A stretch of DNA of 64,000 nt from Rotaria sordida (taxonomy: Eukaryota > Rotifera > Eurotatoria > Philodinida > Philodinidae): positions 62,001 through 126,000 of the forward strand of contig CAJNOL010000464.1 in assembly GCA_905250125.1 (NCBI GenBank). The letters run 5' to 3'. Of the stretch, positions 1 to 17,400 are shown piece by piece (positions within the stretch are counted from its first letter, which is position 1; each line of letters begins with the position of its first letter). A program made the position numbers and the translations under genes. The notes below the pieces were generated by a model, which ran no database searches, had not been told where the DNA came from, and worked only from the letters and a program-made list of their open reading frames with translations.

Positions 1-229
1 GAATTATAGAGCAGCCAATTCTCTACAAAATAAGACGTCTTCAAGCTTTCTACGACCTTCCATTCAAAAGCTATAAGCATCACAAAAATCGAGCAAAAGT
101 GAAATTTATGGGAAAATCGACTAAAAAATGCATTTTTTCGATTTTTGTGATGCTTATAACTTTTGGAGAGAAGGTCGTAGAAAGCTCGAAGACGTCTTAT
201 TTTGCAGAGAATTGGCTACTCTATAATTC
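1..229. repeat. Foldback/MITE-like inverted repeat, possibly cut by the window edge
   Basis: Bases 1-90 and about 140-229 are near-perfect reverse complements. Both arms contain a run reading ataagacgtcttc and gccaattctct. The loop is about 50 nt. No ORF is present. A diverged copy of the right arm recurs at about 55600-55650. The left boundary may lie outside the window, so no target duplication can be judged. Confidence 0.75.
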
Positions 230-430
230 TAGACTGTTAAAAAAGTTTTCTGTTGTGGCTTTTGGACGTTGAAAAATTAGGATTTAGGTTTTCCAGAAAC
301 CCTACTTTGGAAAAATTCATGATGGTTATCATTTTGTCAAATTCTTGTTGGCAACAATATTCTCCATTCAAATCACTATTTGAATTCTTTCTAGCACCTA
401 AGGCTACGAAAAAAAATCCAAATTACATCT
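230..430. repeat. Dispersed repeat, second copy at 55640-55830
   Basis: The tract after the foldback repeat matches 55640-55830 in the same order. Examples are catcacta-like tcaaatcactatttgaattc at 370-390 against tcaaattactatttgtattc in the other copy, and the adjoining ctagcrttrakggc-like segment. Together with the MITE arm this gives about 260 bp shared by two places in the window. No coding potential is visible. Confidence 0.55.
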
Positions 431-980
431 TGTTGAACAATTTTGGGACCCGCTATATATGACTAAATCTATATAAAAATAAAATTGATTCATTATATTG
501 AATATTTAAATTGCTCTTTTTTTTTTGTTTCATCATCAAGAAAAACTTCGTCGGTTAACACTAAATCTTTGATATATAAATAAATTAAAAGAGTTTTCTT
601 TAATATAAAAATCAAAATTATTTAATAAAATCGAGAGAAAAACAATTATTTTTTTTTAATAGTACTTATTTTCAGATTAAATTAATCAATAGAATTTTCA
701 TGATATAAAAAAAAAGAATCTTTATTTACAACCATACAATAACATCATTTCTTTAAATATGGAAATTCAAATAAACACAGTATAAAATAGAGGGAAGGAA
801 GGAGAAGAAGATTTCTTAAAAATGAGAATCTATTGTGAATAGATTGACTTTCTATTTTTAAGATTCAATATTTATCTATCGGACAAAATAAAAAAATTCG
901 TCAAAAATGTAACTCATATATAAAATGAACCACAGAAGTTTCAGACACTTTTTACTGCCCTGTCTTTTTTGAAATGCAAG
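431..980. other. AT-rich DNA with no visible feature
   Basis: Poly-A and poly-T tracts and short A/T-rich words. I see no open frame with splice signals and no RNA gene. Confidence 0.5.
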
Positions 981-2204
981 GAGGTAAATGATATATTTTG
1001 AGTGCTGTATAAAGCTAGAATCAAGATCTATACAACCCATATATTCTAGATCTAATTGAGTGTAGCATGAAGGAAAAAAAAAGGAATTTCAATTCTTTCT
1101 CTAGCAAACAAAAGTTTATAACACTTTTAGTATTTTACCAATTATATCATTATAAAAAATATACCATTAGATGCAGAATTGCACGTCCTACATTTTAGTA
1201 TGAAAAATTTTGACCAATTATTATTTACTACGTAGAGGAATATTTTTGTTACAAAGACCATTATAAGTTTTGTAGTAATTTATAACTTAAGAATAGGATA
1301 TATGAGAATTTTATAGTACATATATCATTAGGCAGAGGAAGTTTTCCTCTACAAACCTATACATATCTCGTTCTGGAGCAAAAAGCTTATAGCCACCTTT
1401 GATTTTCAAATATTCTATTAGAAAGAGCATTGAAAACTGAATAACACTGTTTAAAAAATTTTGCATTTTGCAGAGCACACTTTGCTTTATCAAAACAAAT
1501 CTTTCAATCATCAGATATAACACTCTGAAAATATTAAGATATGGATTAAGTGAAAAGCAGCTGAAAATCATCGTTAAAATTAATGATCAAAGATAAAAGA
1601 GTTATATCAGATGATTGATACATTGTACAGAAGATTGTAAGATCTTTTTTATTATCAATAGAATTTTAGTTAAAATGTTTTGAAAAAGAATTCTATTATA
1701 AAGAATTATTGGAAAACAAAAATACACAATGTTATTCAGTTTTCAATGTTTTTTTTCTATAATTGTGAACTAGCTAACATTTTATTTCAAATTTATTTTA
1801 GAAGGCAAAAAGAAATTAAAATAACTACCTTAAAGTGCCAATCATTAATGGTAATATGCAAATTATTCAATTAAGCAATGGAGAATAGTTAACAGTAAAT
1901 TCATTTAAGTTTTTTCTGGAAATAGAAATTTTCTGTGTCATGAATTTTTCAAAATCTTTTATACTAAAATGTAGCACGTGCAATTCTGCATCTAATGGTA
2001 TATTTTTGAAAATCGTCTCTGTTTTTTTGATAATAATATAATCACTAAAATACTAAAAGTGTCATAAACTTTTGTTTTTGCTAGAGAAAGAATTGAAGTT
2101 CCTTCTTTTTCCTTCATGCTACAATCAATTAGATCTAGAATAGATGACTTGTATAGATCTTGAGTCTAGCTTTATATAGCACTCAAAATATGTCATTTAT
2201 ATTT
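981..2204. repeat. 1.2-kb element with ~250-bp terminal inverted repeats
   Basis: Bases ~981-1222 and ~1939-2204 are inverted copies of each other, roughly 90% alike by eye. Both arms contain agatctaattga, gtagcatgaaggaaaa, ttagtattttag and ccattagatgcagaattgca. A shorter nested inverted pair lies inside, near 1433-1454 and 1729-1750 (tattcagttttcaatg). The ~700-bp core has no convincing ORF. This looks like a non-autonomous foldback or DNA element; its superfamily is unknown. Confidence 0.8.
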
Positions 2205-2363
2205 CTTTCTTTTCACATAAATAATATCTTGAATTTTTTCGATTCACTTTAGATATTGAAATGTCATATAAAACAAAAATTTATGCAAAATATTTTATTT
2301 TATTGTTAGAAAATGTTATATAAAATTTATTTGTAGATATACTAGAAAAAGAAAGTATGTATA

Positions 2364-2593
2364 CAGGATGTCTCAAAAGTCATTTTACACTTCATGCTGT
2401 ATACATTGCACATAATTGAAGATTATATATAATTATTCATTAATTATAATTTATAAATAATTGTTTACTGTCTGTAAGATATCTCGAGCATGTCTTTGAC
2501 AATAAATAATGATTTATGAATAATGAAAAACAATTTTCATATGTATCAAAATGTGCACAGTGACAAGTGTAAAATGAGTTTTGGGACACTCTG
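2364..2593. mobile_element. 230-bp MITE with ~36-bp terminal inverted repeats
   Basis: The left end begins caggatgtctcaaaagtcat. The right end, reverse complemented, begins cagagtgtcccaaaactcat, and the similarity runs on through attttacactt. Ends of the cagggtgtcccaaaa type are common on animal DNA-transposon MITEs. The core is AT-rich and non-coding. I could not see a clear target duplication. Confidence 0.65.
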
Positions 2594-3400
2594 CATTTTT
2601 GTGTAGTGAAATCTATATCGAGGAAGTTAGACATACAGTTCTAGACAAAAAGCAGCAGTTCCTCATGAAATCCTACTATTCTTTATGATATTAAACTGAT
2701 ATTTTGGATGTATGCGTGCGATAGTAACCCTTAATCGCAAGCATCAACTCGCCTTCCATTGGTTCTTATGTGCTAGAATTATAATTCAGACATCATCTTC
2801 CTCTTATGATCATTTTATATTACAAATATTTTCGTCCAACCTCTCATTCGGAATTCCGCCGTCGTAGCTGTTTCTAACATGAGTCTAGTCAGAAATGACT
2901 TTAAAATCAATGAGATATTGTCTTCACATTAAGAATATCAACTGAAGAGCGAATACTGATTTAAGCTAAACATATAGAACTGCCTGTAGTGCTAGGAAAA
3001 AGTAGTAATAGTTTTTGGAATAGAAAAATGATAAAAAAAAATTTTTCGGTAAATATGTTTTTTGACAACGAAAAGAACACGCGTAAATCATAACTTCAGT
3101 ACATGTTAATCAATGAAGAACGGGTTAGTGCTTTCAATCAGGGATTATTATAATATTCACTTGTCATAATACATAAATAATCTTTTATTTATTTCACAAA
3201 ACAATGAATTAATTTTTTTGATTTTGAAACTATCAAAAATTTCAATTATTGCTTAAACATTTATATAGCACGATTAAGAAAAATAAATAAATAATTTAAA
3301 CCGAAACATACACTTTTCATTAGATATCAACTAAGTAAAGAACAAAAAAAAAATTAGATTCGTTGTTTTTTTCTTTTTTTTCTTTTTCATCTTTTCAAAT
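2594..3400. other. Spacer downstream of PI4K2, no gene seen
   Basis: AT-rich sequence 3' of the minus-strand PI4K2 gene. It holds poly-A/T runs and no open frame of note. No canonical AATAAA lies just past the PI4K2 stop on the minus strand. Confidence 0.5.
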
Positions 3401-6761
<3,361 letters not shown>

Positions 6762-9700
6762 TCTATTTTGAAATTAAATTATTTTCTGATAATAAAAAAA
6801 AGTAATTGTTTTTTTCTATATGAGCAATTGATGAAGCAAGCTACCTGATTAGTAAAAAAAAATGATGTGTTAATATATCCTATGATTAGTTTTAATAATA
6901 AAATTAAAAGAAAAAGAGAACATATGAATTTACTTTTCTAACAAATTTATCCATCGTTTTCAATATACGTGACCTTAATCATTTCATTATTTTCGTTTTT
7001 CAATCGTTTATTCGATTGATTACAGTGATTGGCACATGAATCATCTCAATTTTATATGATTGATGATTAAAAAATACTTTCAAATTTGAGACTAATTAAA
7101 AACTTTAATAATTTATAAAATATATTTTCGAATTATAGATGAACAATCTTCACATTTCTATTTAGTAATATATAAATATTACGATAGATGGCATTATTAA
7201 TCAAAATATATAAGTATTTACATGAACGAAAATGATTTAATTATGATAAATAAGTACTAATCAATAATTTCGTGATATAAAATTTGTTACGAATACGAAA
7301 CTATGTCACATGAACTTAAGGAAGCGACATCTAGATTTTTATGAAAGCATCAGAAAAAGAAATATATTAAATCACAGACAATATACTTCATCTAGATATT
7401 TTATTTTTAAAAAAGGTAAATATCATACTTGAGAATACGTGATATGTCACTAAAACTAACTTTAGTCAGGAATGTTTTAGATCATAAATAACCTATTAGA
7501 GTGATATATTTCATATACTATTGATAATAGCTTTTTCAAAATGAGTTTTAGCTTAAGTGCACTGATGAATTTCAAGTTCGATATTCATTTGTTGATTCAT
7601 GCATATGTCATTATAAACAAGTGTTTTAATAGTAGATGCATCGAGTAGGAGTAAAACATATTGAATATATGATACTTTCAATATACATGCTGTTTTATAT
7701 TTTACGCAGTACAATTTGTTTTCAAGATGTTTTCTTAAATAATATTGTTTCATTTTTAAATATTCAGCCTGTTGAATTTAAGACTAATTTAAATTACTAT
7801 ATTATTTGTTATAGTGAAATTTACTAAATTTTAAGTTAGATCAATTTGCTATCAGGATAATTTGTAATCAACATTGGTGACAATTTTATTTATAAATTGA
7901 ATAAATGAGTATCAAAATCAACTGTTTTATCTAGATTTTCTCTTCCGAAAAGACCAAGCTGATTATCTGAAGGATGCCATGTTAATGTTCATCGTTTTGA
8001 TGTAAATTTTTTTTTTTTTTAAAGAATTTCTAACAATAGAGTTTGATATAAGCGTAGCTATTCGATGGATGGATAAGAAGAAAGACGAGCGTAGAGCGAC
8101 CAACAATAAATAAATCAAACTTTCTATGTTGTATGTTTGTTCGCACTATCACCGATACAGTACACATTGTATTGGATGCACATCTCTAATATAAAAATCT
8201 TTAAAAACATCATTCTTTTTAATTGAATGTATATGAGTCATTTCTGGTATCCATTGTACTATTTTTTTTTGCAAAAGTAATCGAAAAAAAAAGTAAACAG
8301 CTACATTTAAAAGTATCATCATCTGATAGAGAATATTTCGAAGTATAAAACTACCAGTCTTTTATTTTGTCTGATTTAGAGACCGAAATCTTTCTAGGAA
8401 CTTATTATACGATCTATTGTCTTATTTGAGTGAAAACTAGTGACATTCAGGTATTAACATGATCCTATAGGTTTCAGAAGATTTCATTTTGAGTTATGCA
8501 TCCAGAAGGAGCACAAAAACTATCAGTTTGAGATAATTTCTTTTTTAAATTTTTAGTCAGACAGAAGGGTAGTACTAACTAGAGAATTGACCAAATCATC
8601 GTAGTTTTTTAATAATTTTGTTCAGAAATAAGTTAGAGTCTTGATATTTACAACATAATTTGTGCTCACCAATTGACGCTTGTGTTTAAAAAAATCAGCT
8701 CTTAGCTCCTTGTAGTTTGGTCAAGGAATGGGACAAATTATGTGTCACATGCCAATTGACACCACTAAGATGTAAATTATTCAAAAACAAAAAATGTTAA
8801 TAACTTTTGATTTTCACTAATCGATAGTGCTCAAATTGATGAATCTTTTTATGGAAACAGATTTGACTCAAAGTCTTTATTGGATTCACATTAGGCTTAA
8901 AAGGGAGTGGGACACTTTTTTGTTGTTTCCAGGAACCATTGACAGAATGTCAAATTTCTGTGCAATGACAATAGCTGGAAGAAAAATAAGATTATAAGTA
9001 GATAGAGCATTCAAAAATGATATAAAAAAAGCATCCAACCTGGAATCATCATAAAAATGCATCAAAAAGATCAAAAAAATTGTTTATTTTTAGCATTTTT
9101 CGTAAACGAAAATAAAATAGAAACCTGATTTTAGTAGCATAAGTAGAGCATGACTGACAGATATTTTGGTATTAATTTCGAGCAATTTGACTGAACAGGA
9201 ACTGAGAAATAAACAAGGCCATTTTTGACGGTCAACCGGTACAATAGACATCGGAATGACTTATATTTTTATTTCTGCACTACAAGACCTTTAGACTTTG
9301 TTACTTTTATTCTTCATATCTTATCAAATAGAAAAAAAGCATTTAAATGATAAATTATTTTATAAAAAACAAAACACTTGAAAAAAATTATTGTCTATAG
9401 TACTTTCCTATTTTCTATCTTCGAATAAATTAGAATCTTATTGTAAAAACAAAATTTCTTTATTATAAAAAAAAAATATGTCGCGTTAATTCAAAAGAAT
9501 ATATAATATACTTCATTAAAGTTCTATTGAAATAGTAATCAAATTTTCATTTATTGAATCAAACTAAATCATATTTCATTGTTTTCAGTATGCGTTAATA
9601 TCATCAGAATCAAGAAAGCGGAATAATTAGCAATACACGCAATTTTCTAATTTTTCGTCAGAAAGCTCAGTCATCATTGTAGGTATTGTATTAGTATTAC

Positions 9701-11509
9701 AAAAAAAAAACTAATGCTTAAGTATTAGCAATCGTCTTAAAACTAATACTACACACCTATTAAAAACTTGTTAGCATACATTGTGATATTCATATAAAAA
9801 AGCTTATATCTAATCAAACATATTAATATATGATGCATAAATCTTTGAAAAAAGTGTCAAACTCTATTATATAATATTGCCGACTTCTGAAGCAAGAAAA
9901 TTTCTTTTTTTTTTATTAGAATGAGCAATGTCTGAACTAGACATATCTTTCTAGAACAAACTTGACGAGAAGAAAAAGTTCAAAGACAAGCACCTTCAAA
10001 AAGAAATTCTTATAACGTTTTTTAACTTAACAAGTACGCATTTGTAAATTCTTTTGAACTATATGAATGAATCAAAAAATACCTAAAAAATGTAGACCAT
10101 CAAAAACTCTATCAATGTCAGTTTTAATAAAATTTGTTAGATATTTCTTTGACTTTTTAAATAAAAGAAAAAAAAAGTTTGATAAATTAAATTTTTATAA
10201 AATATGATCTTTTACAGTTTAAAAGAGCATCAATTACTATCTTCAGAAATTATATATGAACTGAATTCTTTTTTTGTTTTGTATTATTTAATTTTAAAAT
10301 ATTTCAATTCATAGAACATAATTCAAAAAAAACATTTGTTTTTTACTATTACAAAGTGGGCAGATAATGGAAAAACCTAACATACTCAGTTCTTTTTTAG
10401 AAAAAGCTTCTTTTTTTTTTTTTTATGTAAAAGCCGAGAGCATATTTAATTTCCTATACATCATTCAGAAGCGCATTTTATACGCTACAAAACATTAATA
10501 TTAAAAATGTTTTTTTTCATTTCTTTTCTGATTTAAAAAAAAATATACAGAGTATAAAAAGTGTTGTTGCTCGATAGTTTTCTCTTCGTCAGTTTTGTTC
10601 CGGAAAGATATGTCTGGTAGAAAATTTGTAATTTAAACATTTATTTTTTCTAACAAAAGAAAAAAAATTTGTTTTTTTGATTTAGAACTCAACAATATGG
10701 TATGATAGTTTCAAAATTTTTTCCAAGACTTCTGCATCGCATATTATTCATTAGGATCTTCATCCAACAAAAAAAAATTTTCCAACATCACAGAAAAGTT
10801 AAATTCAATTATCACACTTTGACTATATCTGATTTATTAATTATCTAAAAATTATTAACGAAATCATTTTGTCGAATGATAAATTGTTTTATTATGTATT
10901 ATTTTGTGTTCGTCATCTTCAATTACAAATAAGTAGACTTATTAAAATGTACCATGTTATTATTTTATTTTAGTCGAATCTGATATATATATATACAACA
11001 AGAAAATTTCAAAATGGTCATTCATAACGTAGTGGTAAAGTAAATAGTTTTAACTTTTTATTGTATTAACACGATATGTATACATGAAACAATTGATATC
11101 ATATTATCATTGTTCTATGTGAAAAATCAAAATTGTTTTTGTACAGATACTTTCATAGTAATAGTACAGTTTTTTTATTTTTACTTTATATAGAAAAGTA
11201 AACTATTTAATTTCTTTCATAAACAGCAATAAAAGGAAGAGATTATGTCAAAAGTTTTCCTACATGGCAATATATTATCTCTTAATTTGTCAGCTCACTC
11301 TAAATAGTTGAATGTATTATGATTTCCTCTATGGAAGTCTGATGTTTAGAAAGAGCAGATGTTGTATAGGAACGCACATTCCAAAATTTTTGTTTGAGGT
11401 CATGCAATCAGCTGCTTTTTCTACTCCGACTTTGTACAAGTAGTAGCATAGTTCTTTATTTGTTCTTATTTCTATTATTTATTTGAAATATTAAGATATT
11501 TTTATATCA
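6762..11509. other. Gene-free AT-rich stretch
   Basis: I see no ORF with splice signals. All open frames are short and of low complexity. The part from 8640 to 9260 is a little less AT-rich (ccaattgac words repeated near 8675 and 8755), suggesting decayed repeat. The promoter of PI4K2 should lie just above 6762, but no core element is obvious. Confidence 0.45.
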
Positions 11510-11517
11510 TCCCACGG

Positions 11518-11668
11518 CAGCGACGTATTCAGGGGGAATAGTGGGACCGATCCTCCCGAACATGTTTAAATACCTGAAGGGAGGTACGGGTTTATTATTT
11601 TTCCCAACTTAAAAATTATCTTTTTTCTATGGCGATCCCCCTTAAAAAAATCCTTGGGTACGTCGCTG
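11518..11668. mobile_element. hAT-type MITE, 151 bp, with 8-bp target-site duplication
   Basis: The element starts cagcgacgta and ends tacgtcgctg, a perfect 10-bp terminal inverted repeat; looser matches continue inward (cagggggaat against gatccccctt). It is flanked on both sides by tcccacgg (11510-11517 and 11669-11676), a perfect 8-bp duplication. A cag...ctg terminus plus an 8-bp TSD is the signature of hAT elements. The core has no ORF, so it would need a transposase from elsewhere. Confidence 0.9.
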
Positions 11669-14394
11669 TCCCACGGGATGGAACAAACGGGATTCGAGAC
11701 TGTTCCGCAGGACTTTAATTATCAGATCAGGTTAAAAATAAGATATACTCTCATCAATTGACAAAAGAATTTTTTCAGGAAGTTAGTCTAGTTGAGCTCT
11801 TTATATGCGCAAATTTTCAGATCAAAATTCGAAAATACAAGTTCTCCGAAAACGTGAGACTTCTAGGAAAACTTCGATAGGTTAGTCAAACTTAAATCCT
11901 TTTTTTTTGAATGTTGTTATAAGAAAGTTCTCGAACGACTAAAATTACTTTTCGGTAATCTATTTCTATAAGTAGTCAACTAAAGAAAAATATACAACAG
12001 CTTTTTAACATATCCCATTTCGTAGAACTTTTTTCGTTGATCATTTTCTTTAAAAAAAAATTTTTTTTCCTATGTTCATTTACAAAATCATGATGCTAAG
12101 ATCACGATACTAGAGAATGGCAAATTATTTCAGAATGTGAAGCTAATTTAACGTTTTCCAGTATTCGAATTCTAATGCCATCATTTGTTCATAAATATCG
12201 GAAAATCTTTTTTTTTTTTTACTCACATAATCAGTGAAAAAGCTTCCGTAAAACGACATATGTCAAAAAATATTTTTGCATTTGTTTTTGATTGTCATCA
12301 TTCAAGAAAGCTAGCAATTTATGAATAAAAATGTATAATTCTCTTCAAAAATAAGCTCATCAGTGGAAATATAAAATGTACTTTTCTTTTAACAGATGAC
12401 TCTTCGGACATTCTATATGTTTTTCATATCGTGTTGATTTATCATTTTTGTTGTCTAATCAAGTTAAAATATTCATATCCTGTTATTCATAAAGATCATT
12501 AGAGATAATTTTTCACTGTTAATAATATTAAATGGATGAATGATCAGAAGAATATAACAATGAAATGTGTGCTATCGAGTAGAAACAAAAAAACAAAATA
12601 CTTAAGTATTTATTTTCTATCGTACATAAATATTAGCCGAATTAAAAAAGAAAACAGATAAATTTATTAACGGATAAACATATAAGATAATATATTGTAT
12701 AAAATTTCTTTGAGAAAGAGTATCATAATAAAAATATTAAAAAAAAACTGAAGACTATTGATTATATTTGAATAAAAAACCAATTGACATTGTCATTGTT
12801 GAGTGTTATTATATCTTTCAGCTACTACTTTCGAGGCATAATATTCGAAATTTGATACTATTTATTAATGAATGCAAAATTTATGATCACTGTGTCGAGA
12901 ACAATATAGAAGAGAACATTAGATTAAAACATTGACATATCGAATCATCTCTTTGACAACGATAATCGAGAAGAAAGAACGAAGCATAATATACATCTTT
13001 TATTTGATAAATAAAGACATAATTCTGTTTGACAGAATTTTACCACTACAAAAATACGATTACTTTTTTTGGTTTGCAATAAATTTCTTTTTCTTTTATT
13101 TCAATGATTAAAGAATCATAGTTTTTAATTTTATCCTATTGGTAATAGTGTCCCATACATAATAATCCAAAACGTTGAGATTAGAATTCCTTTTTTGATT
13201 ATCTATGCTTGTCTAGGAAATGCATCAAATACATCTGCTTGTACATATTAAAGAATAACTTCGATATAATTTTTATGATCCTGTTTATCAAACTATAATT
13301 CTTTTTTAAATATTTAACTTTTTAATTGATATCTCTACTCGACTTGTCATATAAACATGTTCTAATAAAAAAGTATATTTTTTGCTAATAAATAGAATTT
13401 TCTTTAATTAATGAGATTAAACAAAAAAAAAAGCAAATCTATCATTTACCAAAAAAATAAGTTTGTTTGCAACGTTGAAAATTGATCAAATAGAATTTTG
13501 TCTTTCTTTTTAATAAGATAAGCTTTTCTTTTGTACATAACTTGTAGAACTTTTTTCAGTTCATCTAGTAGTATATTTTGTTTTCTTAAGAAGTCTCATC
13601 AGTTGATAAAAAGACGACATGTAAAAAAAAACCGCTCATTCATTTATGGTCCCATCTTGTCGTGATATCCATTGGCAGGTATAGTCAATCGTTAAGAAAA
13701 GTTTTCCAAGATAGTTGGTAAATTTATAATAGAAAGTTTACAAAAGACGAACATGGATTTAAGCCGATCTTTCAGTTAAAGTAACAATTTAGAAATAATA
13801 GGAAAACTGTATAGCATAGTGCAACTGCATTTTAAATGTTGAGAAATGAATTTTATTCTTTTAAGAAATACTAACAAAAGCCATCTATGATTATATATAT
13901 TCAAAAATACACATTCTATCAAAAAGTAGAGATTTTATATTTAAATTATGATTTTGTTTTTTTTTCTTTTTTATCATAAATCATTATAATAATAAATTTC
14001 TACTTATTAATCTATCATTCGTATTTGTTTCGATAGACTTGTTTATATAATAAACGCTTAAGTATAATTATAAAATGATATACACCCCTAGGCAAAAATC
14101 TTTCTCCCCTTTCTCCATCATTCTTTTCGTATAGAACTTCTTCGGTCTCAGGTGAATACTATGTAGTAAAACATTCATAAAATATCAAAAAGAAAAAAAG
14201 AAAAAAAGAGATAACCCAACCATGAAGTATTCTATCAACCAATTCATTTGCAGTGTGGGGGCTGATTGTATTAAATGACGTATATTCTTTGTTGAAGCAC
14301 ATCGTAATTAATCATAAACTATACTAAAATAGTATTTAAATCATTCTTGTAATAAACATTCATTTGAGACCAATAAAGTTCGACACGAAAAGAA

Positions 14395-14420
14395 TGAGAG
14401 AGAGAGAGAGAGAGAGAGAA
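14395..14420. repeat. (GA)n microsatellite
   Basis: An uninterrupted GA dinucleotide tract of about 26 bp. Confidence 0.9.
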
Positions 14421-17400
14421 GGGATGAAAGACCTTTACCTAGGAGTATATCAATGAGAAAAAGCTTTTTTTTCATATAGAACAATAATATTTGTATTATT
14501 TTTAATTAAACATGAAAAATTCTACGAATTATATAATAATTTCAATTTAATATTATCGAAAAAAAAAACAAATCTTGAAAATTACATTCGTATATTTTAT
14601 TATTCATATTTATTGAAATTTTTGCAAAAAAAAAAATAATAATAATAATATTAGTCACGATCTTCATCAATCAACATCTTTGTGTGTGTTCTATCTTTTA
14701 TATCCTTCATTAACTAATCACATATGGTATATTCTATAATGTAATGTTCTTTTTTATATTTCAATTCATCTATCATTTCTCATACTCTATATGCATTCTT
14801 TCATGCATACATACGTATATTATTCTCATGATTGACATGTTCTCTTAAAGAGAGATCTAATCAATCAAAAGGATGTAGATGTTGTTTGCGATGATTTTTT
14901 TGTTTCGAATTTTAAAGATGTAAGAAAAACTAATTTACTTAATTTATCTATAAATAGATATAAGAATAATCTCTTATTATAGTAATTAATTTATAAAAAC
15001 ATCTGATTTATGTTATTGTTTCATTTTATTTGTTTAATCAGTAAATATATTTTTAAATATTACTTACAAAAATAATAATATAATTTTACTCACATCTTAA
15101 ATGTGTCAATAACATGTCAATGGTATTAATAGATCTTATCCAATCATAAAATCTTATTCAAAGTGCAATATGAATAAATGTATGTCAAAAATCTATTTTC
15201 AGAGTAACGAAAATATAAATAGACCTTAATGGTAGGAATTAAGAGAAAGTCTCAATATCTCGTTTTGTCTACTAATTGCTGTGTGGGATCATACTATTTT
15301 AATCATTCTCAAGAAAAAGAAAAAAAGTTTTCTTACATTGAAAAAGAGTTAAATTATGAATAATAACTTGAGATTCTTTCTTTTTTTTTCTATTAAAAAA
15401 AACAACAACAATAAATCCTGTATCGAATTTCCTGTGAATAAGCTCTAAGGATTGTTTATCGCATGCTACATTAAAAATAAAAATATCGAAATATATGATC
15501 CATACAATGAGAACAATGATCGCGTTTAAGACTAAACTTGAAGATCACTTTAAGTAGGAAAAAAGCAGTTTAAAACATCCTATGCATTATTTAGAAGTTC
15601 ATGACTTTAGAAAAAAAAAGCTTATCTGTTTTTTTTTCTATAGAAATAAATCACTAAATACTTTATTTATTTGAATTTATATCTCCATAAAAAAGAAATA
15701 CCGATAAATTAAGATTATTATATTTTCTCATACATAATGTTATTCAGATTTTCTCTTTACGATTATTTATATAATAATAAGTGGTTAACATATTTCAAAA
15801 TGTTTGTTCATAAAAATCATTAGTAGAAACCATAAAATTTATACAAATAACCGTACTACCTGTTAATAATTGTGACTCAATAACATTAATTTCCTAAAAA
15901 GACTGACGTCAATACTATAAATAGATTAGTCAAAGAAAGATTATAACATTAATTTCTAATATGTTCATTCATATGTGAATAAGACATAGAAACAAATCGA
16001 TTAATATCCGGATATAAATTGAAAAAAAATAATCATCAATCTTTGAGAATTCAAATTTTCTTACTATGAAATAACATTACAAAAAAAAAGAAGATCTTGT
16101 TTTTGTCTTTCATATTCTATAAATTCATTAAGAATTTTGATTTAAATTTCGAATAGAAAAATTTTTTGTTTTCATTTTCATAGCATAATAGAAAATACTA
16201 TAGAACTAATTTCCATATAAATTCTCTCAATGCCATTAATCTTATGCGTGTTGCATTATTAATTGAATAGAATTAAATAAAATCGAAGACGAAGAAGAAA
16301 AAATTATGGAACGACTATTTCTCAATTAGAATTAACATCAATACACATCATCTACACTATTTATTGTTAAGCAGACAAAAAATATTCTAGTTGAGCCTTG
16401 TTAAAGAGTACACCATGAGAAAAATCTATTAGCACGCAAAAATAAAGAGATACGAAACAGCAAGATTAGAAATAAAGAGAAAATCTTTTTCTTTTTTCTT
16501 TCTATTATTAGTATAGTGAAGTTTCCAATGACACATGGTGCATCTCTTCTTTCTTATTTTAAGTACTGTAACAACAAGACAATCAATCTCATGCCTTGTC
16601 AATTAATAAGACTAAGAGAAGAAATATGTTTAGACTATATAAAAAAAAATCTCTTATTCTTTTCTCCAATCAAACTCACATAATAAAAGATGAAAAGAAG
16701 AAACGCAAAAACAAGTCTTATTATGCTTTATTCTTCGTACGTAAATTATTATGGTATTTCTAGCACAAAACTTCAATATTTTTGTTAAGATTATTTATTT
16801 TAAAAAAAATTTCAATTAATTAATCAATCTAGACAGTAAAAATAGAAAATGATTTTTGTTTTTAAAATTAGATAATTAGATTTATATTAGAAAATAAATT
16901 CAATATATATATTAATATAACATGAACAGTTATAGATATATTTATGCAAAAATCAATTTATCTTAAGTTAATTTCGTGTCTAATCGAATAGACCATCAAA
17001 TTTTTCCTCTTACAATTAGATTCAACTGATCTTCCAATGAAGAAATTTTTTTCTAAAACACCTACGGTAAACATTTCTATTTATATTAGAACTAATGATA
17101 TGTTAGAGCTACGATTATAATTTTGATACGTATGTGTATATGATTAGAGATAATTATAATGCTATGATACTAGCACGAATGAACGTCTGCTTTTTTTAGA
17201 TTGCTCTCAAACATTGAGTTCTTTTTTCTTCGATAGGTCGCTGCTATACTTGAATATTTCTCGGCAAGATGAGTGATACTAGAAATATCACTATTCATTG
17301 TCTTTTTTTTTGAAGGGATAGTTCTGTGAAATGTGAAAGACACTTCAAGTTATTCTTTATATACGTCGCGGCATCTTGATCAATTCTTACAACAACCGTG

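Noticed and set aside
8640-8770. Inverted pair cataatttgtg and caaattatg
   Set aside because: Only about 10 bp, with neighbouring words repeated directly rather than inverted; not a coherent element.
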